From: Acidobacteriota bacterium
GTDB lineage: Bacteria; Acidobacteriota; Terriglobia; Terriglobales; Acidobacteriaceae
Reading direction: 5' to 3'
Length of the DNA: 52,334 nucleotides
Assembly (NCBI GenBank): GCA_003224905.1
Contig: QIAA01000168.1
Coordinates: forward strand, 1 to 52,334
The translations under genes and the position numbers were made by a program. The notes beneath the pieces were generated by a model. The model ran no database searches and had not been told where the DNA came from. It worked only from the letters and a program-made list of their open reading frames with translations. Positions 17,295 to 26,127 of this stretch are shown in pieces (the stretch's first letter is position 1; every line of letters starts with the position of its first letter).

Positions 17295-19364
17295 ATGAAG
17301 TCGTCTACGCAAACCTCTGTTGCGATCTCATCTCCTTGTGGCCACATTTCTCGGAGAGCTAAAGCCTTTTTTGTGACCGGTCCTCTTCTGACGTGGTTGT
17401 TCACCGTTCTGTTTCTCGTCCCGCTTACGATCAAGCTCGACGCAGCGGAAACAAAATCTAATGTCATCATTATTACTATTGACACGGTACGTGCCGACCA
17501 CCTGGGGTGCTACGGCTACGGGCTGATTCAAACGCCCAACATCGATGCGCTGGCGCGTTCGTCTGTGCGCTTCAGCCATGCCTTTACCACGGTTCCGCTG
17601 ACTCTTCCCGCACACGCTTCTCTCTTTACCGGAAGCTTTCCCATGGCCACGGGCGTGCACGACTTCGCCACCAATACGCTTCCATCCAGCGCAGTCACGC
17701 TCGCTAAGGTCCTGCACCAGAACGGCTATGCTACAGGGGCATTCCTCGGCTCCCCTGTGCTCGATTCCCGCTATGGATTGAATCAGGGTTTTGAAACCTA
17801 TTTCGATCACTTCGACTTCAACCATCTTGACGAAGCGAAGGCAGACATTGTGAAACGACCGGGTGACATGGTAGTCGACGAAGCGCTGCGCTGGCTGAAG
17901 CAGGGCTCCCGGCGGCCGTTCTTCCTCTGGGTTCATCTTTACGATGCCCATTACCCCTACAAGCCGCCGGAGCCATACGCCAGCCGTTACAAGGCTCGCC
18001 CCTATGACGGGGGAATCGCCTTTGTCGATGCTCAGGTGGGGCGTCTGGTGTCGTTCTTGAAGGAGAAGGCGAGCTTTGCGAATTCGTTGGTCATCCTGGC
18101 GAGTGATCACGGCGAAAGCCTGGGTGACCACGGCGAACAGAAACATGGGTTCTTCATTTACGATTCGACTCTGCAGGTGCCATTGACGGTCAAGGTCCGT
18201 GGTGTCACGCCCCGCGTCATTGGCAAAGACGTTTCCCTGGTGGACGTCATGCCAACCGTCCTTCAGGCCTTGCGCATTCCAGTCCCGCCGGGCGTGCAGG
18301 GGCGTGGTCTGCTCAGCGAAATTCTAGGCCATCCCAGTTCCGGCTCTTCAAATGTTTATGCGGAAACTTTCTTACCTCTTCTGCACTTCAGCTGGAGCCA
18401 ACTACGCGCGTTGAGGTGGAAGGGTATGAAGTACATTGAGGCGCCACGGCCGGAACTCTACGACACCGTCGCAGATCCGCACGAGTCCAAGAACCTGTTG
18501 AGTGCGCGTCCAGCCATAGCCCAAGTAATGCGCGATAGGCTTTCCAACATCCTGCGCCGCTACACTTCCGCCTCAGGTGCCGACGCGGGTGCTGACGCAG
18601 GTGCTAAAGAGCTCGCAGATCCGGCCCTCCTGGACCGGCTGCATGCTCTGGGCTATGTGACAACTCCCGCAGGCACGGTTGCCGACGCGGCTGGCAAAGA
18701 GCTCCCCGATCCGAAGGACCGCCTTCAGGTCTACGAATTGTTCTGGGAGGCAATGGCGGATGGGCAGCAAGGCCGCTATGAAGAATCTCTCGGCAAACTC
18801 CGTGAGGCGCAAAAAATCGAACCCGATTCTTTGGCAGTGCTGTTGCTGTCCGCCCTGGATCACTTCCAGATGAGAGATTTCCGGCAGGCCATCCAACTGT
18901 TCAACCGAACGCTTGAACTTAAGCCCAAATTCGCACAGCCGCATTACTATCTGGGCGTGATGTACGCTCAGACTTTCAACAACGAAGCCGCAATCGAGCA
19001 TTTCAAGAAGGCGTTGGAACTTGAGCCTACGAATTTCAGCGCGGCGTTCGGGCTGGGATCCACGTATCTTCGCTTGAAGCGCGTGGACGACGCCGCTATC
19101 GCTTTCCAAGAAGCCGTGAGGTTGCACGCCGATTATGCAGAGGCCTACACAGCATTGGGTGAAATTTATCTGTACCAGAAACGCATCGACGACGCCGTGC
19201 AGGTATTGGAACGGGCCGTCGCAATCATGCCCCAGATGAAGCAAGCCCACTACCGCTTGGGCCAAGCCTACGAAGCAAAAGGCCTCCATAGGAAGGCCCA
19301 AGAGGAATTAGACCGCGCCAACTCGCTCTCGTCCACGGCCCCAAAGGATGTTCCAAACCAATGA
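17295..19364 (+). CDS. Sulfatase-fold (alkaline phosphatase superfamily) protein fused to TPR repeats
   Basis: Residues about 28-52 form a signal anchor (GPLLTWLFTVLFLVPLTIKLDA). A sulfatase-type domain follows: NVIIITIDTVRADHLGCYGYG (metal Asp pair), TPNIDALARSSVRFSHAFTT, FLWVHLYDAHYPYKPP, and LVILASDHGESLGDHGEQKHG (metal Asp/His). The canonical C/S-x-P-x-R formylglycine motif is absent; the equivalent segment reads LTLPAHASLFTG, with Thr in the nucleophile place. That suggests phosphohydrolase or transferase chemistry, or a binding role. From about residue 470 there are at least five TPRs (AIQLFNRTLELKPKFAQPHYYLG and following). ATG 17295 is chosen because GTG 17271 lies inside the operator. 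The next gene follows closely. Confidence 0.88.
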   Translation: MKSSTQTSVAISSPCGHISRRAKAFFVTGPLLTWLFTVLFLVPLTIKLDAAETKSNVIIITIDTVRADHLGCYGYGLIQTPNIDALARSSVRFSHAFTTVPLTLPAHASLFTGSFPMATGVHDFATNTLPSSAVTLAKVLHQNGYATGAFLGSPVLDSRYGLNQGFETYFDHFDFNHLDEAKADIVKRPGDMVVDEALRWLKQGSRRPFFLWVHLYDAHYPYKPPEPYASRYKARPYDGGIAFVDAQVGRLVSFLKEKASFANSLVILASDHGESLGDHGEQKHGFFIYDSTLQVPLTVKVRGVTPRVIGKDVSLVDVMPTVLQALRIPVPPGVQGRGLLSEILGHPSSGSSNVYAETFLPLLHFSWSQLRALRWKGMKYIEAPRPELYDTVADPHESKNLLSARPAIAQVMRDRLSNILRRYTSASGADAGADAGAKELADPALLDRLHALGYVTTPAGTVADAAGKELPDPKDRLQVYELFWEAMADGQQGRYEESLGKLREAQKIEPDSLAVLLLSALDHFQMRDFRQAIQLFNRTLELKPKFAQPHYYLGVMYAQTFNNEAAIEHFKKALELEPTNFSAAFGLGSTYLRLKRVDDAAIAFQEAVRLHADYAEAYTALGEIYLYQKRIDDAVQVLERAVAIMPQMKQAHYRLGQAYEAKGLHRKAQEELDRANSLSSTAPKDVPNQ

Positions 19365-19461
19365 CCAGACAGTCGCCGAGCCAACGGCGGTTGGAGAATG
19401 CAAGGGCTTGAGTCGTCAGGGAACTGCTGTGCGATCATTCTCCGTTTCTAGATGCGCGCCG

Positions 19462-20883
19462 ATGTGGACCGTCAAGTTAGAACGAACCAGCCCCTTGATC
19501 TTGGTCTTTCTATTAGCGATCGCTGAAGTGCTGTTCGCCGCCGCACCACAGACAAGTCACGGGCAAACGGAAGACGCTCTGGAAGAGGGAATCAAACTTA
19601 TTGCCGCCGGCCGCTACATCGAGTCGCTGGCGTCCTTCAACCGTTTCAAGCAATCAGCCCCGCAAGATTCCAGTCCGTACTTCTATTCCGCCATGGCGCT
19701 CAACCAGGCCGGCCGACTGACTGCCGCCGCACTGGAATTGCAGGAAGCGGTTCGCCTTGCTCCCGGCAAGACGGAATACCTGGTGCTTCAGGCCAGCGTT
19801 CTCTCGCAATTGAAGCAGAACGACAATGCCCTGGCCGCGCTTGCCACAGTGGAAAAGCAGGGCTCTGCGACACAACTCGAGGCCGCCTGGTTGAAGCTCC
19901 TGGCGGAAACCTACCTTCGTCTATGGAAGACAGATGATGCTTTGAGAGTTCTTGCGTTGCTGAGCGAACGAAGCCCCAAAGATGCAAGTGTCGATTTCGA
20001 CCGAGGCAAGGTCTACATCGCGACAGGAAAATTCGGATTGGCGGTGGAGGCCTTGAAGAAGAGCATCCAAAAAGAACCCGCCCGCAACCCAGGCGCATAC
20101 TTCGAACTAGGTAAGGTCCTATATCAAAATAATGAGTTGGAGGCCTCTGAGACAGCCCTCCTTAACGCTGTGGAACAGGACCAGAATAACCCCGAGTACC
20201 TTTGCAAGCTAGGAACGGTGGCTCTGGCAAAAGGCGAAGTCGATGCGGCCATTGCCCATCTGCAGCGCGCGGAGCAAGCCGCTTCCAGCTTTCCGGAAAT
20301 CTACTATTCCCTGGGGCGCGCTTACCAGAAGAAGGGCAATAAGCCCCGGGCAGAAGAATACCTCAACAGGTTTCAGCAAGCCACTACCGACCTGCGTCAA
20401 AGTGAAGACAAGAATCAGACCGTGGACAGGAATATCGCTCGGGGGGAGTTGAAGCTTGACGAGGGAAACGGGACGGAAGCGCGATCTTTGTTCGAGCAGG
20501 CCGCTCTGGCCGATCCGAATCGCTGGGAACCGCATGGCTATCTGGCCGAGATGTTCCTCGATTCCGGCGATCTAGACCGTGCCTATCCGCACCTGGCAAA
20601 GATGGAGGCAATCGCCCCAGACGACGTAATCGGGAATTACCTGATGGCACGGTATAGCTTCGCGCGCAAAGACTTTGAACGGGCCCGCACCTACGCGGAG
20701 CGGGTGGAACTGAGCCGACCTGCCAATTCCGAGCTTCGTGGTCTTCTGGGCAGTATCTACGAAGCACTTGGCAAGACGCAGCACGCCATCCGCGAATATG
20801 AAATGGCGGTTCGCCTGGCGCCGGATCGGGCAGATTTCCAGGAGGCCCTGCGGAGAATCCGTGGGTCAGGAGGCTCAAGGTGA
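19462..20883 (+). CDS. Exported TPR-repeat protein
   Basis: From ATG 19462 the product starts with a signal peptide (SPLILVFLLAIAEVLFAAA) and then consists almost entirely of TPR units from about residue 35 to the end, for example GIKLIAAGRYIESLASFNRF, AALELQEAVRLAPGKTEYLV, AVEALKKSIQKEPARNPGAYFELG and AIREYEMAVRLAPDRADFQEA. An upstream ATG at 19348 would overlap the sulfatase-TPR gene by 17 bp and put 38 residues before the signal peptide, so the later start is preferred. Such periplasmic TPR proteins are protein-protein scaffolds. Position suggests co-expression with the sulfatase-like protein, whose own TPRs could pair with these. Confidence 0.85.
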   Translation: MWTVKLERTSPLILVFLLAIAEVLFAAAPQTSHGQTEDALEEGIKLIAAGRYIESLASFNRFKQSAPQDSSPYFYSAMALNQAGRLTAAALELQEAVRLAPGKTEYLVLQASVLSQLKQNDNALAALATVEKQGSATQLEAAWLKLLAETYLRLWKTDDALRVLALLSERSPKDASVDFDRGKVYIATGKFGLAVEALKKSIQKEPARNPGAYFELGKVLYQNNELEASETALLNAVEQDQNNPEYLCKLGTVALAKGEVDAAIAHLQRAEQAASSFPEIYYSLGRAYQKKGNKPRAEEYLNRFQQATTDLRQSEDKNQTVDRNIARGELKLDEGNGTEARSLFEQAALADPNRWEPHGYLAEMFLDSGDLDRAYPHLAKMEAIAPDDVIGNYLMARYSFARKDFERARTYAERVELSRPANSELRGLLGSIYEALGKTQHAIREYEMAVRLAPDRADFQEALRRIRGSGGSR

Positions 20884-20919
20884 GCCGGTGTTACAAAGCC
20901 ATCAAGGAGTTTGACCGGC

Positions 20920-23316
20920 TTAGTTCCCCGACACGGTAGTGTCCTTCCAGTTCATCTCAAGCGTACGCACCGGCAATTGGTGCGTGCGCGCGTATTCGTT
21001 CCTTGCGTCGAGCGTCCGAGCTGCCCAATCCCCCAGCGGATACAAGATCTCGCGGTATACAAGGTAGCTCATGTCAACGGTGCGCACCGGCCGGTGGTCC
21101 TTCACGTTGTCCACTTGGTCGAGATAACGCCTTCCGTTAGCCTCGGCAACCCGCGGAAACCATGTCTTGTACCAGGTAGTTGTCGCATCCTGGAAGGCGC
21201 GATTGCGCCGGCGCTGGATTCGAGCCGCGGTGTTCAGTGCCTCATCAAGCGCGGCCAATGCTTCGCCGCCATCTCCCTTTCCGGCAGCAGTCTGGGCCGC
21301 CTTCAGCAGGTCGCTGATCTCACCCAGATCGAGGATCATCTGCAGGTTCTGCCGGTAGAGCCCGGCGATCGAGAGGAACACTTCCAGGCTGTACCTGTTG
21401 TCGCGGACTCCTGCGAGGTTCGCATACAGCAGGTCGAGCAGTTCATCGTTTTCGGACAGGGCGGCGGTGGCAACTTCAAGACGCCGGGAATTCTCCTGTT
21501 TCCAATCATGCCCAACCACCAGAGTTCCGGCAGACGGAACAGGCAACAGCGGAAGTGTCTGATCACCAGCGGGTTTCGGCGGGTTGAAGATCTTGTCCGA
21601 GTTGCCCCAGATAGGGGTTCGGGCGCTTGAAGCCATGTCCTCCCAGGTGTCATCCCAGACTTGCGCCTGCTCGCTCATAAGCTGATAGAGACGACCCATA
21701 CTGCGTGCACCGGGTCCATAGAACAAATCGTAGAATGAGTTTGTGAGCTCGGCGGGATTCGTCGACGCAGGGTGCCAGGCGGCGGCAGGCCCGGTCGCGT
21801 ATCCCAGCCAGAATGTCTCCGGGTGCAAGCCGGCGTCCGCCCATCCCGCTACAATTGTTCCCATCAAGTCAGACTGCTGGCGCGCTGAAGTGAACGAGAT
21901 ACGGTTGAACATCTCCGTAACACGCCCGTGGTCCGACGATTTGGAATGCAGGCGACTGGTCGAAGGCAGTATGTAGTAATCGGGGAATAATGGCTCCTCG
22001 CCCTGAGTCGAGGTGTAGACGAGCTGACGAATTCCGCGCTTCTTGAAGGCCGAGTCAAATTCGTTGCCGTGCACCTCCCCGTTTACGATGTGGCTTGGTA
22101 ATGACGGTACGTCATCGGGAGTTAATGGGTATTCTCCCCAGATCCACACGGTGCGGCCTTTGTCATGCAAGTAGTTGGATGTCTTGGTGACAAATTCCGC
22201 GAGCAGCTTGCCTACTGACCCCAGCTCGCGAGCGCGCGCCGCTTCCTCGCACTGGGCGCTGCCAGCCAGGCCCACGTAATACGGCTCATCCGTCGACAGA
22301 ATGAAAACCTTGCTTCCTTTGGTCGCGTTGAGGAGATCGTCATACATTCCGAACAACAGCTTGTAAGTTTCGGGATTAGTGACACAGAATTCATAATTGC
22401 TGTCGGCGAACGCGCGTAATGCCGCATATTCCGGGTGCTTCAGGATGAAGGCGACGTGGCCCGGGGCATCCAGGTAGGGGATGAGTTGCACGTGATAACG
22501 CAGCGCAAAGTCGGTGAGCTCTTGCAGTTCCGAGGGTGTCATTGCATAAGGCTCAACCATAGCCGGAGCGTTCTTGTACTGGAAGTGTCCTTCAAGCTTG
22601 ATAGCGAAGCCGTTGATCTTGAAGAACGCCGCCTGCCGGACAGCCTGTTTCAGCACATCGAGGCGCTCGAGATGATGGGCATCGTCCCAATAAATGGCCC
22701 GCCATTGAAGATCGGGCCAGTCCACTATCTCTCCTTCGGGAAACCAAAGACGCTCCTCTCGACGCCGAATCAACTGAACCAGGGTCTGCACTCCGTAAAA
22801 GAGTCCGGAACCGGCGTTGGCTGCGATCGTCACGTTTTTCGCGCCCAGAGTGAGACGGTAAGCCTGTTCGGCAAGGACAGACTTGTCGCGATCGGTCGCT
22901 TCGCCGATTGAGACTGAGTTCGGCTTCAGCACCATCCGAATCACTCCCGGCTCCGAACGAGCGGAACGCTCCATAGCGAGTCTCAGATGGAATCTGGTTG
23001 CCAAACCCTCCTTCAGGCTCTCGACCGCGACGTCTTTCTCGTTCACTCCTTCCAGCACTAGCTGCCACTGGCCGTCGAATGCAAAGTTATTACCGGTCAA
23101 TGTGACCTTTTGTGGTACAGGAAGGACCGCATAGCCTGCGGATGCAAGTGGGGACGGGCTCTGGCCAAGGAGCGTCACCGGAATCAGCAGCGGGCAAGTG
23201 AGCAGTACAAAGTAATAGCAAAAGTATTTCCTTAAAAGGTCTTTGTTCCTCCTTGAGGTCTGGGCTTGTTGCGTTGGATGTTTTCCGAATGCCATAGTGA
23301 TCGACATTCCTAACAT
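20920..23316 (-). CDS. Glycoside hydrolase family 20-like (beta-N-acetylhexosaminidase)
   Basis: A 798-residue exported protein with a hydrophobic signal at about 30-50. The GH20 N-terminal domain spans about 60-190 (AGYAVLPVPQKVTLTG ... LFYGVQTLVQLI). The catalytic TIM barrel starts at about 195 (PEGEIVDWPDLQWRAIYWDDA), with YLDAPGH (281-287) and the catalytic pair D343-E344 in LSTDEPYYVG. Family members normally show GGDE, so the Asp-Glu pair is kept in a slightly divergent context. A helical C-terminal region of about 250 residues follows. GH20 enzymes release terminal GlcNAc or GalNAc by substrate-assisted catalysis. Its start overlaps the ApbE stop by 7 bp; ATGs at 23307 and 23295 are alternatives. 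Last gene of the minus-strand block. Confidence 0.85.
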   Translation of the reverse strand: MLGMSITMAFGKHPTQQAQTSRRNKDLLRKYFCYYFVLLTCPLLIPVTLLGQSPSPLASAGYAVLPVPQKVTLTGNNFAFDGQWQLVLEGVNEKDVAVESLKEGLATRFHLRLAMERSARSEPGVIRMVLKPNSVSIGEATDRDKSVLAEQAYRLTLGAKNVTIAANAGSGLFYGVQTLVQLIRRREERLWFPEGEIVDWPDLQWRAIYWDDAHHLERLDVLKQAVRQAAFFKINGFAIKLEGHFQYKNAPAMVEPYAMTPSELQELTDFALRYHVQLIPYLDAPGHVAFILKHPEYAALRAFADSNYEFCVTNPETYKLLFGMYDDLLNATKGSKVFILSTDEPYYVGLAGSAQCEEAARARELGSVGKLLAEFVTKTSNYLHDKGRTVWIWGEYPLTPDDVPSLPSHIVNGEVHGNEFDSAFKKRGIRQLVYTSTQGEEPLFPDYYILPSTSRLHSKSSDHGRVTEMFNRISFTSARQQSDLMGTIVAGWADAGLHPETFWLGYATGPAAAWHPASTNPAELTNSFYDLFYGPGARSMGRLYQLMSEQAQVWDDTWEDMASSARTPIWGNSDKIFNPPKPAGDQTLPLLPVPSAGTLVVGHDWKQENSRRLEVATAALSENDELLDLLYANLAGVRDNRYSLEVFLSIAGLYRQNLQMILDLGEISDLLKAAQTAAGKGDGGEALAALDEALNTAARIQRRRNRAFQDATTTWYKTWFPRVAEANGRRYLDQVDNVKDHRPVRTVDMSYLVYREILYPLGDWAARTLDARNEYARTHQLPVRTLEMNWKDTTVSGN

Positions 23317-24383
23317 GCGGTCGCCCGGTTGCCGGACATGCGGCTGTGAGAAGCCCTTCGCCTGATTTTCGAAGAGCCCGCCCTAGTGGCGCTCCTTCTT
23401 CGATCCGTAGTCCTGGAGAAAAAAGCACCGATATCGTTTGAACCGGCCGAGCGAAGCATCACGCGCCGAAACCTCTGGTCCCTGCCGACAGGCAGATAAA
23501 AGAGCGCCATAAGGTCACGATGAGTGGTGAGGTACTCTCGGCTGCGCTCGACGCCCATTACGTAAAACGCGGTCGAAAGAGCGTCGGCATCGCGAGCGCA
23601 TGGCGCCAGGATGATAGCCGCCAGCATATTCTCCACCGGCTTGCCAGTGGTGGGGTTGAGGATGTGCGCGTAGATTTTGGCGCCTACCTTAAAGAATTTC
23701 TCGTAATTGCCTGAGGTCGAGAGCGAGCAGTTTCGAAGATAGATAACGTTCGCGGCCCTCTCGCTGTCGTAGGGATTGCGAAGGCTAATCGACCATCCGC
23801 GCGCTCCGGGCGGTGTACCGAGAGCATAGAGGCTGCTGGTGCCGCTTGACACCAACGCCCGGGTGATGCCGTAGCGTCGCAGGACATCCACGGCCCGATC
23901 AACCGCGTAGCCTTTCCCGATTGCGCCCAGATCAATCTCAAGGCCCTCGACATCGAAGTGGATTGTGCGGTCCGCTCGGTTCAGACGCACGTGTCGATAC
24001 CCCACCCGGCGCAAAACCTGGGCGATTTCAGAATTCGCCGGAACGCGACCTTTGTCGCGAAAGAAACCCCAGGCCTTCATCAGCGGTCCGGCGGTCACGT
24101 CAAAGGAGCCTCCAGTTGACTCACTGTGGTTGACCGCATTCAAGAGCAACTCAAAGAGTTTTGGTTCCACATAAATGTTTCCTGAGGCCGCCGTTCGATT
24201 GATAACTGAGACTTCGCTCTTAGGGTTGAACTTGCTTAGCTGGGCTTCGAGCCGGTCAATCTCCTCAAAAACCTCGTTGCCCACGGCGGTCAGGTACTGG
24301 GGATCGTCACCGTAGGCAACCAGGGCGAATTCAGTTCCCATGGCTAGATGAGAGGCTTCGTAACGTATGACGGCAGCTGGCAT
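23310..24383 (-). CDS. apbE: FAD:protein FMN transferase
   Basis: ApbE transfers FMN from FAD to a Thr/Ser of exported target domains. The protein shows the family order: YEASHLAMGTEFALVAYG, EEIDRLEAQLSKFNPKSEVSVIN, GGSFDVTAGPLMKAWGF, LEIDLGAIGKGYAVDRAVDVL (FAD site), SSGTSSLYALG, and AHILNPTTGKPVEN ... DADALSTAFYVMG (Mg site). ATG 24383 gives 357 residues; a TTG 24 bp upstream is less likely. There is no lipobox or clear signal peptide, unlike many ApbEs, so it may be cytoplasmic. The last about 35 residues are Arg/Ser-rich and not part of the domain. No FMN-binding target is encoded in the window. It lies in a block with GH20 and a sugar oxidoreductase. Confidence 0.9.
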   Translation of the reverse strand: MPAAVIRYEASHLAMGTEFALVAYGDDPQYLTAVGNEVFEEIDRLEAQLSKFNPKSEVSVINRTAASGNIYVEPKLFELLLNAVNHSESTGGSFDVTAGPLMKAWGFFRDKGRVPANSEIAQVLRRVGYRHVRLNRADRTIHFDVEGLEIDLGAIGKGYAVDRAVDVLRRYGITRALVSSGTSSLYALGTPPGARGWSISLRNPYDSERAANVIYLRNCSLSTSGNYEKFFKVGAKIYAHILNPTTGKPVENMLAAIILAPCARDADALSTAFYVMGVERSREYLTTHRDLMALFYLPVGRDQRFRRVMLRSAGSNDIGAFFSRTTDRRRSATRAGSSKIRRRASHSRMSGNRATAC

Positions 24384-24434
24384 TGTTTTTCCAAGGCCCT
24401 GATGCAAGCGGAATCAACTTTCGCCAGAGCCAAA

Positions 24435-25742
24435 CTATGTTGTCTTCTTTGACCTGGAGGGCTTTTGAACCTCGTCAATTGCGCGGTTGGCGTTGATGAC
24501 TGCCATCGCATCCGCAACCCCGACCTCAAGCGGAGCAACAACGGGCTTGCCTTCGCGGATACTGGCGAAGAAGTTCACCAGCTCGCCCCAGTAAGGATCG
24601 AAGGGCTCTTCGGGTTGATAGATACCCATCGAGGCAAGCCACTGCTTCGCGTAGCGAAGTTCGCGATCGACGAAACCGCTGTCCCTGGCCCCTTTTTCCG
24701 GAAATATCAGCACACCCTTTTGAGAGGCTGCTTTTGACACAGTGGCGCCAGCCCACCAGTTTTCCTTGGCAGGGCCTGAAGAGACTTTGGCGACGGGTTC
24801 ACGGAAATAGATGCCGCGATCATCGGTGACATCCAAAGTCCCCTGATCGCCCATGATCATCACACCATTCGAGTGGTGACCATTGAAAAGCATGCAGTGG
24901 AAGTGATGTCTTCCGCCGCCGTTGTAATCAAAAATGGAGTGAACGTTGTCGTGAACCTCCCGCCCATCCTTCCAGTAATCAAGTCCGCCAGTGCCGATGA
25001 CCGAAACCGGTTCGCTGTCAAACAGCCAGTTTGCTATGTCGATGAAATGGGAGCCCATCTCTGCCATCAGTCCGCCTGAATATTCACGGTACATTCGCCA
25101 GTTAATCAGACGCTCATACTTCGCATCCGCCACGGGCCTTCGCCAACTGCTATGGGTAGTGACGCGCGATTGCACCAGCAAAACCTTGCCCAGGGCGCCC
25201 TTGCGCACCATCTCCATGGCTACCTGGTAGAGCACGCTTGAGCGGCGGTGCAAGCCTACCTGGAGAACCTGCTTCGGATGAGCGGCGGCAGCTTTGCGGA
25301 TTTGCTCGGCCTCTTCTTCCTTGAAGAACATGCTTTTTTCGATGAAAACGTGCTTGCCGGCTTCGAGAGCATCAATCGTCATCCGCGCATGGAGATAGAG
25401 GGGAGTGGCTATCAGCACCGCGTCAATCTCCTTTCGGCCCAGCAGTTGCCGATAATCCTCGTAAGTGTCCGGCTTGGAGCCGATGGTGTCGACTCCTTTC
25501 TTAAGATTGGGGGGGTAGATATCGCAGGTGGCAACGCATCGCCCTGCTGGTATCGTGGTCAAAAACCTCAGCAGAGTACAGCCCTGCGTTCCCGTGCCGA
25601 TAAAGCCGTAACGCACCGCATCGCTGAGCCCTGAATTCTCTGCGGCTGCGGTGACCCCAGGCAGCGCCGCAACCGCGGCGGCGGAGGCCGCGGTCTTTAG
25701 AAAATTGCGTCGCGTAACATCGTCACTAACTTTTTGCTTCAT
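24435..25742 (-). CDS. Gfo/Idh/MocA family oxidoreductase, Tat-exported (A)
   Basis: From ATG 25742 (GGAG upstream) the first about 35 residues are a Tat signal: VTRRNFLKTAASAAAVAAL. The Rossmann domain follows (VRYGFIGTGTQGCTLLRFL; IDAVLIATPLYLHARMTIDALEAGKHVFIEKSM, with the E-K-x motif of the catalytic lysine), and then the alpha/beta substrate domain (GGLMAEMGSHFIDIANWLFDSEP, with the H-x3-D region). Such NAD-dependent enzymes act on sugars, inositols or amino sugars. Exported members in acidobacteria and planctomycetes may keep tightly bound NAD(H) and catalyse redox-neutral glycoside chemistry. It lies between the TonB receptor and apbE and shares the fold and Tat signal with the enzyme at 32207. 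Confidence 0.92.
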   Translation of the reverse strand: MKQKVSDDVTRRNFLKTAASAAAVAALPGVTAAAENSGLSDAVRYGFIGTGTQGCTLLRFLTTIPAGRCVATCDIYPPNLKKGVDTIGSKPDTYEDYRQLLGRKEIDAVLIATPLYLHARMTIDALEAGKHVFIEKSMFFKEEEAEQIRKAAAAHPKQVLQVGLHRRSSVLYQVAMEMVRKGALGKVLLVQSRVTTHSSWRRPVADAKYERLINWRMYREYSGGLMAEMGSHFIDIANWLFDSEPVSVIGTGGLDYWKDGREVHDNVHSIFDYNGGGRHHFHCMLFNGHHSNGVMIMGDQGTLDVTDDRGIYFREPVAKVSSGPAKENWWAGATVSKAASQKGVLIFPEKGARDSGFVDRELRYAKQWLASMGIYQPEEPFDPYWGELVNFFASIREGKPVVAPLEVGVADAMAVINANRAIDEVQKPSRSKKTT

Positions 25743-26127
25743 TTGGATCCACTCCTCCGCGTTCAGGAAACTCCCTGAGTTCCGGCCCGATTCCATCATC
25801 CCCAAGGCGAAGCTGGTCGGGGTTGAGGCAGCGTGTGCTCCTCATTCCTTGAATTTTGGATTTTCATCTTGTAGACGCCGCATGTGTTTTGGAATTTCGG
25901 CAAAGTCCGGCGCCAGGTGGCACATCCTATTTTAGTGCTGATGCGGGCGTGCTCAGATGGCCAGCTCTGAGGTTATGGTCCAGCCATTGCTACCCAACAG
26001 ATCGTAACGAGCAGCAAAAGGCTGGATTGTCTCAAGTCACTTCCTCAAGATGTCACAACGATAATCTGCAAAAACCAGAAGCCTCCGCAGGTGCCTGGCT
26101 GGCAGGTCTCCAATATCTTCACCTTGG
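25743..26127. other. Intergenic region between TonB receptor and oxidoreductase genes
   Basis: About 385 bp separate the receptor stop from the oxidoreductase start on the minus strand. I see no gene or clear hairpin terminator. The size leaves room for a separate promoter for the oxidoreductase-apbE-GH20 group. Confidence 0.35.

Noticed and set aside
17328..18146. Minus-strand open frame of 272 codons
   Set aside because: It is a shadow of the sulfatase domain; no ribosome site or known domain.
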